A program made the translations under genes and the position numbers. A stretch of 64,000 nucleotides of DNA from Gluconacetobacter sacchari (GTDB lineage: Bacteria; Pseudomonadota; Alphaproteobacteria; Acetobacterales; Acetobacteraceae). The stretch spans positions 62,001 to 126,000 of the forward strand of contig NZ_JABEQJ010000014.1 of the NCBI RefSeq assembly GCF_014174255.1. Reading direction: 5' to 3'. Shown piece by piece: positions 16,567 through 25,622 of the stretch (its first letter is position 1; each line of letters starts with the position of its first letter). Under the pieces are notes generated by a model that was not told where the DNA came from, did no database searches, and worked only from the letters and a program-made list of their open reading frames with translations.

Positions 16567-18144
16567 ATGTTGTCCGATCCATCGCGCGGGACGAATCCCG
16601 CACAGCAATCCCCCGCGCCGCAACTTTATGACCTGCTGATCGTCGGCGGCGGCGTCAACGGTGCCGGCATCGCGCGCGACGCCGCCGGGCGGGGGGCGTC
16701 GGTGCTGCTGGTGGAACAGCACGACCTGGCGTCCCATACCTCGTCCGCCAGTACCAAGCTGATCCATGGCGGGTTGCGCTATCTGGAATATTACGAATTC
16801 CGCCTGGTGCGCGAGGCGCTGATCGAGCGCGAGCGGCTGCTGGCGATCGCGCCGCACATCATCTGGCCGCTGTCGTTCGTGCTGCCGCATTCCAGGCTGG
16901 TGCGACCGGCCTGGATGCTGCGGATGGGCCTGTTCCTGTACGACCATCTGGGCGGGCGGATGACGCTGCCGCGCTCGCGCGGCGTGCGGCTGGACCGCGA
17001 CCCGGTCGGCAAGCCGCTGCGGCCGGCGTATCGGCGGGCCTTCATCTATTCCGACGCGCGGGTGCTGGACAGCCGGCTGGTGGTGCTGAACGCGATGGAC
17101 GCACGGGCGCGCGGCGCCGATATCCGTACCCGGACCAGGCTGGTCGGCGCCCGCCGGGTCGGCGGCGTCTGGGAGGCGACGATCGAGGACGCGTCCGGCC
17201 GGCAGACCGTGCGGGTGCGCGGTCTGGTCAACGCCGCCGGCCCGTGGGTCGAGCGCGTACTGCGCGACACGCTGGCGATCGGGACCACCAAGCAGGTCAG
17301 GCTGGTCAAGGGCAGCCACATCGTGGTGCCGCGCCGCTTCGAAGGCGAACAGGCCTATATTTTCCAGAACCCCGACCGCCGGATCGTGTTCGCGATCCCG
17401 TACGAGCGCGATTTCACCCTCATCGGCACCACCGACATCCCATGGACGGCCGATCCGGGCGACGTCCGGATCACCGAGGACGAAGTCCGCTATCTGTGCG
17501 ACAGCGTGAATCGCTATTTCACCAAACCCGTCACGCCCGGCGACGTTGTGTGGTCCTATGCCGGGGTCAGGCCGCTCTATGACGATGCGGCGCAGAATGC
17601 CTCGGCGGTAACGCGCGACTACGTGCTGGATGTCGATTCCCCGCCGGAAGGGGGCGTGCTGCTGTCGATCTTCGGCGGCAAGATCACCACCTATCGCCGT
17701 CTCGCCGAGCACGCGCTGGAAAAGCTGGCACCCTTCCTGCCGGTTGTGGGCGGGCGGGGCTGGACCGCCGGCCAACCGCTGCCGGGCGGCGACCTGGGGC
17801 CGGGCGGGTTCGATTCGGCGGTGGCGCGCCTGCGGGTCCACGCGCCCTTCCTGCCGCTCGACGACGCGCGGCGCCTGGTTCGCCACTACGGCACGCTGGC
17901 GTGGGACATACTGGGTACGGCGCAGAGCCGGGCCGATCTGGGCGAGGATTTCGGCGGCGGCCTGACGGCGCGCGAGGTCGAGTACCTGATCGCGCGGGAA
18001 TGGGCGGTGACCGCCGAGGATATTCTATGGCGCCGCTCGCGCCAGGGGCTGCATGTCGACGAGGACGGCCAGGCGCGGCTGGAGCATTATCTCGCGGCGC
18101 GGCGCCAGGGCGCGCCCGGCAATCGGCCCGCCATGGCCGACTGA
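16567..18144 (+). CDS. glpD: GlpD, aerobic glycerol-3-phosphate dehydrogenase
   Basis: A 525-residue FAD-dependent enzyme that oxidises glycerol 3-phosphate to dihydroxyacetone phosphate at the inner membrane and passes electrons to quinone. The N-terminal FAD-binding motif LLIVGGGVNGAGIARD lies at about 23-38, followed by the substrate-region motif SSASTKLIHGGLRYLE. The length and the C-terminal helical domain match GlpD. The start has a strong ribosome site (GGGAGGAAG) 6 nt upstream. It is the first gene of glpD-glpF-glpK and sits directly behind a GlpR operator. Confidence 0.96.
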   Translation: MLSDPSRGTNPAQQSPAPQLYDLLIVGGGVNGAGIARDAAGRGASVLLVEQHDLASHTSSASTKLIHGGLRYLEYYEFRLVREALIERERLLAIAPHIIWPLSFVLPHSRLVRPAWMLRMGLFLYDHLGGRMTLPRSRGVRLDRDPVGKPLRPAYRRAFIYSDARVLDSRLVVLNAMDARARGADIRTRTRLVGARRVGGVWEATIEDASGRQTVRVRGLVNAAGPWVERVLRDTLAIGTTKQVRLVKGSHIVVPRRFEGEQAYIFQNPDRRIVFAIPYERDFTLIGTTDIPWTADPGDVRITEDEVRYLCDSVNRYFTKPVTPGDVVWSYAGVRPLYDDAAQNASAVTRDYVLDVDSPPEGGVLLSIFGGKITTYRRLAEHALEKLAPFLPVVGGRGWTAGQPLPGGDLGPGGFDSAVARLRVHAPFLPLDDARRLVRHYGTLAWDILGTAQSRADLGEDFGGGLTAREVEYLIAREWAVTAEDILWRRSRQGLHVDEDGQARLEHYLAARRQGAPGNRPAMAD

Positions 18145-18228
18145 GGGACGGGACCGCGCCCCAGGACCAGCAGCCCGAACAGACGCCCCGAAAAGAAACC
18201 CGAAAAAACAAAGAGAAGAAGCGGGACC

Positions 18229-19095
18229 ATGGACAGGACCAGGCAATTCGTCGGAGAGCTGATCTCCGAGTTCATCGCGGTCTTCATCATCATCCTGATC
18301 GGTGATTCCGTCGCCGCGATGTATTCGCTGTACGATCCCAGCCCCTATCGCAACGCCTATTGGGGCGTGTGCATCGTCTGGGGCCTGGGCGTCACCATCG
18401 CCATCTATGTCACGGGCGCGGTGTCGGGCACCCATGCCAATCCGGCCGTCACGCTGGCGCTTGCGCTGTATCGCGGCTTTCCGTGGCGCAAGGTGCTGCC
18501 CTATGCCGCCGTCCAGGTTCTGGGCGGCATGGCCGGGGCGGCCATCGTCTATGTCCTCTACGCGCCGGTGATCGACCATTTCAACCTGGTGCATCATCTG
18601 GATCGCATGACCGACGGCGGCGCGGCGGGGGTGTTCTTTACCCATCCCGGCGATTTCGTGACGCCGCTCCACGCCCTGGTGGACGAAACCATCCTGACGG
18701 CGATGCTGCTGTTCGGGATCTTCGCCGTGACGTGCGAATATAACACCCAGGCGCCGCAGGCCAATTCCGGCGCGCTGATCATCGGCCTGCTGGTGGCCGC
18801 GATCGGCGGCTGCGCGGGCTATCTGGAAGCCTGGGCCATCAATCCGGCGCGCGATTTCGGGCCGCGCCTGTTCTGCTACCTCGCCGGCTGGGGGCCGTCC
18901 GCCCTGCCGGCCCCCGGCCATTACTGGTGGGTGCCCATCGTGGGCCCGCTGGCCGGCGGCGTGATCGGTGCCGGGGCCTATCAGTACCTGGTGCGCCCCT
19001 ACATGCCGCGCCTGCGCGACCGGGTGGCGCCCCAGGTCGGCGGCCCCCTGGCCGACCCCCAGACGGTCGAGGTCCGCGCGACCGGCCAGTCATGA
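18229..19095 (+). CDS. glpF: GlpF, glycerol facilitator (aquaglyceroporin)
   Basis: A 288-residue channel of the MIP family with six membrane helices and two half-helices. The two NPA motifs are at residues 71-73 and 205-207. The second reads NPARD; the aspartate after NPAR marks glycerol-conducting members rather than strict water channels. It lies between glpD and glpK in the same direction, which fits glycerol entry followed by phosphorylation and oxidation. The purine-rich stretch ending GAGAAGAAGCGGG supplies the ribosome site. Confidence 0.95.
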   Translation: MDRTRQFVGELISEFIAVFIIILIGDSVAAMYSLYDPSPYRNAYWGVCIVWGLGVTIAIYVTGAVSGTHANPAVTLALALYRGFPWRKVLPYAAVQVLGGMAGAAIVYVLYAPVIDHFNLVHHLDRMTDGGAAGVFFTHPGDFVTPLHALVDETILTAMLLFGIFAVTCEYNTQAPQANSGALIIGLLVAAIGGCAGYLEAWAINPARDFGPRLFCYLAGWGPSALPAPGHYWWVPIVGPLAGGVIGAGAYQYLVRPYMPRLRDRVAPQVGGPLADPQTVEVRATGQS

Positions 19096-19123
19096 GAACG
19101 AGCGAAGATTGGGAGGAACGAGC

Positions 19124-20620
19124 ATGAGCAACAAGAACACGATCCTGGCGATCGACCAGGGCACCACCTCGACCCGCAGCATCATCTTCGACCGCGACGC
19201 CCAGCCGCTGGCGACGGCGCGTGCCGAATTCGCGCAGCATTATCCCGACCATGGCTGGGTCGAGCATGATGCCGAGGAAATCTGGCGCGACGTGGTCTCG
19301 ACCGCGCGCGACGTACTGGAACAGAGCGGCGGCGCGGACGGCGTGGCCGCGATCGGCATCACCAACCAGCGCGAGACGATCGTGGTCTGGGACCGCGCGA
19401 CCGGCAAGCCGGTCCACCGCGCCATCGTCTGGCAGGACCGCCGCACCGCCCCCCTCTGCGCGCGCATGCGCCAGGACGGGTACGAGGACCTGGTGCGCGC
19501 GCGGACCGGTCTGCTGCTGGACCCGTATTTCTCCGCCAGCAAGCTGGCCTGGATCCTCGACAACGTCGCCGGGGCCAGGCGCGATGCCGAGGCCGGGCGG
19601 CTGGCCTTCGGCACCATCGACAGTTTCCTGCTGTGGCGCCTGACGGGCGGGCAGGTGCATGCCACCGACGTCACCAATGCATCGCGCACGCTGCTGTTCG
19701 ACATCCACCGCCAATGCTGGGACGACGACCTGCTGCGCCTGTTCGATATCCCGCGCAGCCTGCTGCCCGAGGTGCGTGGCAACAGCGAGATCTATGGCGA
19801 GACCGACCCGGCGCTGCTCGGCCGCGCGATCCCGGTGGCGGGCATGGCGGGCGACCAGCAGGCGGCGCTGGTCGGGCAGGCCTGCTTCACCCCCGGCATG
19901 GCCAAGGCGACCTACGGCACCGGCTGTTTCGTGCTGCTCAATACCGGCGAGTCCCCGGTGGCCTCGGCCAACCGGATGCTGACCACGATCGGCTACCGGA
20001 TCGGCGGCCGCACGACCTACGCGCTCGAAGGCGCGATCTTCGTCGCCGGCGCCGCCATCAAGTGGCTGCGCGACGGGCTGCACCTCATCACCCACGCCTC
20101 GCAGACCGACGACATGGCGACGCGCATTCCGCACAGCCATGGCGTGTATATGGTGCCCGGCTTCGTCGGGCTGGGCGCCCCGCATTGGGACCCGGAGGCC
20201 CGCGGCCTGATCTGCGGCCTGACGCTGGATGCCACCGCGGCGCATATCGCCCGCGCGGCGCTGGAATCCGTTGCCTACCAGACCTACGACCTGATGGAGG
20301 CGATGGCGCAGGACGGCGGCGGCCAGGTGAAGACGCTGCGCGTCGATGGCGGCATGGCGGCCAATGACTGGTTCTGCCAGTTCCTGGCCGACATCCTGCA
20401 AGCCGGCGTCGAGCGGCCGACCCATCTGGAGACGACGGCCACCGGCGCCGCGTTCCTGGCCGGTCTGGCCTGCGGCGTATGGACCGACCTGGACGACGTG
20501 GCATCGCGCTGGTCGCGCGGCCACGTGTTCGAGGCCGGCATGGAAGACGCCCAGCGCCAGACCATGCTGGCGGGCTGGCGCGACGCGGTGCGCCGCACCC
20601 TCACGCCCAAGGCGGCGTGA
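19124..20620 (+). CDS. glpK: GlpK, glycerol kinase
   Basis: A 498-residue FGGY-family kinase that makes glycerol 3-phosphate from glycerol and ATP, trapping glycerol brought in by GlpF. The N-terminal phosphate-binding loop [10 protein letters not shown] (about 9-18) and the later [13 protein letters not shown] motif are both typical. The start ATG at 19124 is set by a strong GGGAGGAA site 5 nt upstream; the frame is open further upstream but only because of high GC. It is the last gene of the glycerol operon; convergent sequence follows with no clear terminator. Confidence 0.97.
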   Translation: MSNKNTILAIDQGTTSTRSIIFDRDAQPLATARAEFAQHYPDHGWVEHDAEEIWRDVVSTARDVLEQSGGADGVAAIGITNQRETIVVWDRATGKPVHRAIVWQDRRTAPLCARMRQDGYEDLVRARTGLLLDPYFSASKLAWILDNVAGARRDAEAGRLAFGTIDSFLLWRLTGGQVHATDVTNASRTLLFDIHRQCWDDDLLRLFDIPRSLLPEVRGNSEIYGETDPALLGRAIPVAGMAGDQQAALVGQACFTPGMAKATYGTGCFVLLNTGESPVASANRMLTTIGYRIGGRTTYALEGAIFVAGAAIKWLRDGLHLITHASQTDDMATRIPHSHGVYMVPGFVGLGAPHWDPEARGLICGLTLDATAAHIARAALESVAYQTYDLMEAMAQDGGGQVKTLRVDGGMAANDWFCQFLADILQAGVERPTHLETTATGAAFLAGLACGVWTDLDDVASRWSRGHVFEAGMEDAQRQTMLAGWRDAVRRTLTPKAA

Positions 20621-20647
20621 TCGCGTCCGATATTCCATTTTTATATT

Positions 20648-21160
20648 CTAGGGCGTCGCATCCGGCGGGGTGGCGTCCTGGGTATCGGCGGCGGCGCGGA
20701 CCAGGAAGGGGACGTTGCGGGTGGCGCCCCCCAGGAAGTGGAACGTGATGGTGACCTGCTGGCCCGGCCGCACGCCGTCGCCATAATCGGCGCAGATCAG
20801 GTGATAGCCGCCCGGCGGGAAAACCAGGGTGGTCTGGGCCGGCAGGGCAAGATGCGAGAACAGGGCCGCCGTCTCGCCCGTGCTTTCCTGTTCGGTATGG
20901 TGGGCGAACAGCCGCGGGCAGGCGGGTGACGAGACCCCGGCCAGCAGATGCACCGACTCGCCCCGGTTCTCGATCGTGAAATAGCCGGCGGCGATCCGGC
21001 GTTCGGGGCGCAGGATCTGGAGCGAGGCATCGCGGATCTCGATATCCTGCCCGGCGGTGGTCTGGTTGTCGTCGGGCGCCAGCGGCGCGGCCCGCGCGGC
21101 CGACAGGGCCGCCTGGCTGGCGAGGATCAGCATTCCGATCAGCAGCGCGTGTCGCGTCAT
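20648..21160 (-). CDS. PCu(A)C-like secreted copper-binding-family protein with altered ligands
   Basis: A 170-residue protein with an N-terminal signal peptide (about 1-24, cut near ARA-AP). The fold markers of the PCu(A)C copper chaperone family are present: AGYFTIENRG (58-67), H87-H88, and PPGGYHLI (115-122). In the usual family the copper site is His, Met and a C-terminal H-x-M; here H120 is followed by L-I, and the expected upstream Met position is Leu. Extra cysteines C81 and C123 are present. It may bind metal differently or not at all. It faces away from nrdR. Confidence 0.72.
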   Translation of the reverse strand: MTRHALLIGMLILASQAALSAARAAPLAPDDNQTTAGQDIEIRDASLQILRPERRIAAGYFTIENRGESVHLLAGVSSPACPRLFAHHTEQESTGETAALFSHLALPAQTTLVFPPGGYHLICADYGDGVRPGQQVTITFHFLGGATRNVPFLVRAAADTQDATPPDATP

Positions 21161-21306
21161 GGGCTCCTCGCCTTCTCGATTGCGGAAAGAGTATCACGGC
21201 GCCGGGAGGGCACAAGGCGGAGCCGACTTGCCCGCATGGGCTTGCGTCCGGTTGATTTCATGCGCATTTCCCACCGAGGAACACGCCGGTCAGGACAGAA
21301 GCCCGC

Positions 21307-21846
21307 ATGAGATGCCCTTTTTGTGGTCATGACGATACCCAGGTCAAGGATAGTCGTCCGCATGAAGACGGGGCGGCGATCCGTCGCCGGCGGATCTGCG
21401 CGTCATGCGGCCAGCGCTTCACCACCATCGAGCGGGTGCAGCTTCGCGACCTGTACGTGCTCAAGGCCGACGGCCGCCGCGTGCCGTTCGAACGCGACAA
21501 GCTGGCGCGCTCGGTGCGCGTCGCCCTGCGCAAGCGCCCGGTGGATGACGAGCGGATCGAGCGAATCGTCAACGGCCTGGTCCGCAAGCTGGAAGCGTCG
21601 GGCGAGACCGACATTCCATCGGGCGATATCGGCAAGCTGGTGATGGACACGCTGCGCGAGGTCGATATCGTAGCTTATATCCGTTTCGCCAGCGTGCATT
21701 GGGATTTTCGTGAAACCAAGGATTTCGCGGCGATCCTGGAATCGATCCCCGGACCGGCCGAGGCCCGGGCCGCCGCCGCCGGGGCACGGCACGACGGCGC
21801 CCCCCGGGATGACGCCTATGGACCTGGCGACGTAAAGAGGCGATGA
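21307..21846 (+). CDS. nrdR: NrdR, ribonucleotide reductase repressor
   Basis: A 179-residue regulator that senses ATP/dATP and represses ribonucleotide reductase genes. The N-terminal zinc ribbon has C3, C6, C31 and C34, followed by the ATP-cone domain (about 50-140) opening [16 protein letters not shown]. The C-terminal 25 residues are a low-complexity Ala/Gly/Asp tail beyond the usual length of about 150. The stop codon overlaps a possible nusB ATG (ATGA at 21843), so nrdR, nusB and thiL look like one transcript. Confidence 0.96.
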   Translation: MRCPFCGHDDTQVKDSRPHEDGAAIRRRRICASCGQRFTTIERVQLRDLYVLKADGRRVPFERDKLARSVRVALRKRPVDDERIERIVNGLVRKLEASGETDIPSGDIGKLVMDTLREVDIVAYIRFASVHWDFRETKDFAAILESIPGPAEARAAAAGARHDGAPRDDAYGPGDVKRR

Positions 21847-21887
21847 AGCCGCCTCTCGCGGAGAGCAGGCAGCAGGGAGACAGGCGC

Positions 21888-22451
21888 ATGACCGCATCGC
21901 AGGACGAAGACAGGACCCATGTGCGAACCCGCTCGCGAACCGCGTCTCGCGTCGCGGTGGTGCAGGCGCTGTTCCAGATCGAGCAGGGCGAGGACACGCC
22001 GGAGGCCGTGATCGGGCAGTTCCTGCGGCATCGGCTGCTGGCGACGCCGGACGCCGATCAGGATGCCGCGTACGAGGACGGGCGCGTGCCCGAGGCCGAT
22101 ATCCGCCTGTTCGAGCAGGTGGCGCGGTCGGCGGTGGCGGGGCGCGAGCGGATCGACGCCCTGATCGTCGACGTGCTGCCGCCGTCCTGGCCGGTCGGGC
22201 GCCTCGATCCGGTGCTGCGCGCGCTGCTGCGCGCCGCGGGCGGCGAACTGACGGTGGTCGACGGGGTGCCGACGCGCGTGGTCATCAACGAATATCTCGA
22301 CATCGCCCACGGCTTCTTTTCGGGTGACGAGCCGAAGATGGTCAACGGCGTGCTGGACGCGCTGGCCCGCCGGCTGCGCGCGCCCGACCCCGCGCCCCAT
22401 CCCGCGCCGGGCACCGCGGCCGAGGAGCCTCATGGGGCCGAAGGCGCCTGA
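21888..22451 (+). CDS. nusB: NusB, transcription antitermination factor
   Basis: A 187-residue all-helical protein that joins NusE (S10) on boxA RNA to stop early termination in rRNA operons. The family core is visible: RTASRVAVVQALFQIEQ at the start, then LIVDVLPPSWPVGRLDPVLRALLR, and VVINEYLDIAHGFFSGDEPKMVNGVLDAL near the end. The ATG at 21888 has an AGGGAGA ribosome site 8 nt upstream; the ATG at 21843, overlapping the nrdR stop, would add 15 residues. It has a C-terminal Pro/Ala tail. thiL starts inside its last codons. Confidence 0.94.
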   Translation: MTASQDEDRTHVRTRSRTASRVAVVQALFQIEQGEDTPEAVIGQFLRHRLLATPDADQDAAYEDGRVPEADIRLFEQVARSAVAGRERIDALIVDVLPPSWPVGRLDPVLRALLRAAGGELTVVDGVPTRVVINEYLDIAHGFFSGDEPKMVNGVLDALARRLRAPDPAPHPAPGTAAEEPHGAEGA

Positions 22452-23418
22452 TCCGATGGGCGGGTCCGCCCCCCTGCCGTCGGAATTCCGCTTCATCCGC
22501 CGGCATTTCAGCGCCCTGGCGGGCGAGGGCGCGCTGGGCCTGACCGACGACGCGGCGCTGGTGCGGCCGCCGAAGGGCCGCGAACTGGTGATCGCGGTCG
22601 ATACGATGGTCGAATCGGTGCATTTCCTGCCGGACGATCCACCCGACACGGTGGGGCGCAAGCTGCTGCGCTGCAACCTGTCCGACCTGGCGGCGATGGA
22701 TGCCACCCCCCTGGGCTACCTGCTGTCGGTCACCCGCCCCCACGCGCGGGGCGAGGACTGGTTCGCCGCCTTCGCGGCCGGGCTGCGCGACGATCAGGCC
22801 CATTATGGCCTGGCCCTGCTGGGGGGCGATACCACCGCCACGCCGGGGCCGCTGGTGCTGTCCCTGACCATCCTCGGCCATGTCCGCCCCGGCGGCGCTC
22901 TGCGGCGCGGCGGCGCGCGCGACGGCGACGACATCTGGGTCACCGGGACGATCGGCGACGGCGCGCTGGGGCTGCGCGTGCTGCGCGGCGAACTGGCCGA
23001 TGCCTCGGGCGTCCTGGCCCGGCGCTACCGCCTGCCCGAGCCCAGGCTGGGGCTGGGGCTGGGCGGCATCGCCTCGGCGGCGATGGATGTGTCGGACGGG
23101 CTGGTGCAGGATCTGGGCCACCTGGCGCGCGAAAGCGGCCTGGGCGCGTGGCTCGACGCCGCGAGCGTGCCCCTGTCCGACGCCGCCCGCCGGGCGGGGC
23201 CGGGCTGGCTGCCCACCTGCCTCACCGGCGGCGACGATTACGAATTGCTGCTGGCCGTCCCGCCGGACCACGAGGCTGCCCTGCGCCGGGCCGCCGCCCG
23301 GGGGGGCGTGCCGGTCACCCGCATCGGCCGGTTCGACCGCGCGCTGAAGGGAGTCGAGGTCCGCGACGGCGCAGGCGGCACGCTGGCGCTTGACCGCCCC
23401 GGCTGGAGCCACCTGTAA
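22432..23418 (+). CDS. thiL: ThiL, thiamine-monophosphate kinase
   Basis: A 328-residue AIR-synthase-fold enzyme that phosphorylates thiamine monophosphate to thiamine diphosphate. Visible motifs: the opening SEFRFIRRHF, the metal/ATP-binding LTDDAALV, AVDTMVESVHF, NLSDLAAMDATP, GGDTTATPG and DVSDGLVQDL. It starts 20 nt inside the end of nusB with a GAGGAG ribosome site, so the two are translationally coupled; an ATG at 22456, after the nusB stop, is a weaker alternative. The nusB-thiL pairing is common in proteobacteria. Confidence 0.95.
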   Translation: MGPKAPDPMGGSAPLPSEFRFIRRHFSALAGEGALGLTDDAALVRPPKGRELVIAVDTMVESVHFLPDDPPDTVGRKLLRCNLSDLAAMDATPLGYLLSVTRPHARGEDWFAAFAAGLRDDQAHYGLALLGGDTTATPGPLVLSLTILGHVRPGGALRRGGARDGDDIWVTGTIGDGALGLRVLRGELADASGVLARRYRLPEPRLGLGLGGIASAAMDVSDGLVQDLGHLARESGLGAWLDAASVPLSDAARRAGPGWLPTCLTGGDDYELLLAVPPDHEAALRRAAARGGVPVTRIGRFDRALKGVEVRDGAGGTLALDRPGWSHL

Positions 23419-23440
23419 AATTCATTGTTGGGTGCGTAAC

Positions 23441-23466
23441 CCGCGATCATAGACCGCGATCATAGA
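23441..23466. repeat. 13-bp perfect tandem duplication at the 3' end of the acetyltransferase-like gene
   Basis: CCGCGATCATAGA occurs twice in a row (23441-23453 and 23454-23466). It spans the last codons and stop codon (23447-23449) of the gene on the minus strand. Because 13 is not a multiple of three, the second copy is read in another frame, so the duplication defines the present stop. Confidence 0.85.
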
Positions 23467-24601
23467 CGCGGTAGCGCTTGCACGGCTCGGGGGCCAGGCG
23501 CTCGATCAGCCGGCGCATCGGCATGTTGGTCTCGACGATCCAGCCCATTTCGACCATGCGATAGGGTAGGGAATGGCCGCGCCGCATCAGTTCGGCAATC
23601 GCCAGCGCGGGCAGGATGGCGCCCAGCGCCGTCCCCTCCATTTTCGAGCTGACGCCCAGCAGGATGACGCGCGCGGACCGGAACCGGTGGCGCAGCAGCC
23701 GCGCCGCCAGCCGCACCCAGCCCAGCGGCGAGGGCGCGCCGCCCAGGTCGCCCGCGATGTCGTACAGGTTCGGCACCACCAGCGCCACGGCCACCGGTTC
23801 GCCGTTCTGCTCGATCAGCACGTAATGCTCGGGCTTCAGGATCGGCTTCATCTGCGCGATCATCGCCTTCATCTCGTCGGCGGTCAGCGGCAACGAGCCC
23901 CAGTTGTTGCGCCACGCGTCGTTATAGAGCTGGCGCAGGATCTCGCCGTCCTCGGCGATCCGCCCCTTGCGCATGCCGCGCGTGCTCACCGTGCCCAGCC
24001 GCCCCTCGCCCAGCCGCAGGCTGGAGGGCACGAGGTGCTTTTCCTCGGCCTGCGGGCCGATATCCATCTGGTAGGCCACGAAATCCATCGCCTTGGCGAA
24101 CCCGCAGGCCTCGATCAGCGGCGGCAGCCAGCGCGGGTGCCAGGGCATGGCGATCATCGGCGGGGCGTCATGCCCCTCGATCATCACGCCCAGCTCGCCG
24201 TTCGAATTCAGCGTGAACGGCCCACGGGCGGTCACCATGCCCCGCTCGCGCAGCCAGTCGCAGGCGGCGTCCAGCAGGGCGGTAACCACGGCCGCGTCGT
24301 CGATCGCGTCCAGCGCCCCGAAAAAGCCAATATTCTCGCCGAGTCTCTCGATGGCCAGATCGTCGATCTGCGCGGAGATCCGGCCCACCGGCCGCCCCGC
24401 GCGCATGGCCAGGAAATATTGCGCCCGCCCGTGGCCGAAAAACGCGCTCTTGCGCGGATCGAGCAGATCCTTCTGCTCCATGTCCAGCGGCGGCACATAG
24501 CCGGGCAGTCCCGCATACAGCCGGCGGGGCAGGCGGATGAAGTGCGACAACTGACGAAGGCCGGATACGGGGGTAATGACAAGTTGATCCGCTTCGTTCA
24601 T
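23447..24601 (-). CDS. GNAT-fold N-acetyltransferase-like protein of unknown substrate
   Basis: A 384-residue cytoplasmic protein resembling the large uncharacterised acetyltransferase group that begins with a lipid- or amino-acid-related acyltransferase-like region (VPPLDMEQKDLLDPRKSAFFGHG). The middle segment FTLNSNGELGVMIEGHDAPPMIAMPWHP and the GNAT-like core YVLIEQNGEPVAVALVVPNL are recognisable. The start MNEADQL at 24601 is chosen because the open frame continues upstream only through noncoding-looking high-GC sequence. It is divergent from the SDR gene. Its 3' end carries a 13-bp tandem duplication. Confidence 0.68.
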   Translation of the reverse strand: MNEADQLVITPVSGLRQLSHFIRLPRRLYAGLPGYVPPLDMEQKDLLDPRKSAFFGHGRAQYFLAMRAGRPVGRISAQIDDLAIERLGENIGFFGALDAIDDAAVVTALLDAACDWLRERGMVTARGPFTLNSNGELGVMIEGHDAPPMIAMPWHPRWLPPLIEACGFAKAMDFVAYQMDIGPQAEEKHLVPSSLRLGEGRLGTVSTRGMRKGRIAEDGEILRQLYNDAWRNNWGSLPLTADEMKAMIAQMKPILKPEHYVLIEQNGEPVAVALVVPNLYDIAGDLGGAPSPLGWVRLAARLLRHRFRSARVILLGVSSKMEGTALGAILPALAIAELMRRGHSLPYRMVEMGWIVETNMPMRRLIERLAPEPCKRYRVYDRGL

Positions 24602-24757
24602 GACCGTTCCGTCTTCTGGCCGCGGTTGGGTCCGCGCCGGGTCGCCGCGATGGCGGCGTCCGGCCGTGCCGTCCGGCGGGCAATTGGCTGAATCGCATGG
24701 CCACGACGGCCAGCCAGTGCTGATGACATGGAATTGGTAGCTAAAGAAAGGGGCCCG

Positions 24758-25573
24758 ATGGCCAAGACTCATCAGGGGGGCGAAATCCGTTTTGATCCGG
24801 CGACCGTCCTGATTACCGGAGCCTCCAGCGGGATCGGGGCGGAACTGGCCCGTTTCTATGCCCGTTCGGGCCGCCGGCTGGTCCTGTGGGGGCGCGATCC
24901 GGCCCGGCTGGAACAGGTGGCGCGCGACTGCCGGACCATGGGCGCCACCGTCGCGACGCGCACGCTCAATCTGGCCGACGGCGCCGCCGCGATCGCGGCG
25001 TTCCGCGCGGATGACGACACCCACCCGGTCGATCTGCTGGTCCTGGCCGCCGGGCTGGGGGACATGCGCCAGCGGCATGCCCTGACCGAGCGCGCCGAGA
25101 CGGTGCTGGAACTGGGGCTGGTGAATTTCGCGACTCCGGCCGCGCTGGCCACCGCCGGGGCGGAGCGCATGGTGGCGCGGCAGCGCGGCCATATCGTCCT
25201 GCTGGGCTCGGTCGCGGCCTTTCATGCCCTGCCGTTCGCCCCCGGCTATTCGGGATCGAAAGCCGGGCTGGCGCGTTTCGCCGAGGCGCTGCGCACGGGC
25301 CTGCTGGACCACGGCGTGGGGGTGACGCTGGTGTCGCCGGGCTTCGTCGACACGCCGATGAGCCGGCGGGTCAGCAGCACCAAGCCCTTCCTGCAAACCG
25401 CCCCCCAGGCCGCCCGCCTGATCGCCCGCGCGGTGGAGGAGGAACGGCCGCACCTGATCTTCCCCCGGATCTTCGCGGGGCTGCGCCTGCTGGACATCGT
25501 GCTGCCGCGTCCGGTACGGAATTTCGTGCTGCGGCGCCTCAAGGCTGAACAGGCGCCCCGCCCGACGACATGA
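24758..25573 (+). CDS. Short-chain dehydrogenase/reductase
   Basis: A 271-residue classical SDR. The cofactor loop TGASSGIG lies near residue 20, the NAG-like LVLAAGLG follows, and the catalytic Ser and YSGSK (Tyr-x-x-x-Lys) are in place. The sequence after the active site, VSPGFVDTPMSRR, is the usual substrate-loop lead. The ATG at 24758 is preceded by an AAAGAAAGGGG purine run; an ATG at 24728 would add 10 residues. The C-terminus is basic and hydrophobic (LPRPVRNFVLRRLK), as in lipid-acting SDRs, but the substrate is unknown. Confidence 0.85.
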   Translation: MAKTHQGGEIRFDPATVLITGASSGIGAELARFYARSGRRLVLWGRDPARLEQVARDCRTMGATVATRTLNLADGAAAIAAFRADDDTHPVDLLVLAAGLGDMRQRHALTERAETVLELGLVNFATPAALATAGAERMVARQRGHIVLLGSVAAFHALPFAPGYSGSKAGLARFAEALRTGLLDHGVGVTLVSPGFVDTPMSRRVSSTKPFLQTAPQAARLIARAVEEERPHLIFPRIFAGLRLLDIVLPRPVRNFVLRRLKAEQAPRPTT

Positions 25574-25622
25574 CGACCGGCCCCATGTGCCGGTGGACCA
25601 CCGCAGGGAGGCTGGACTGGCC

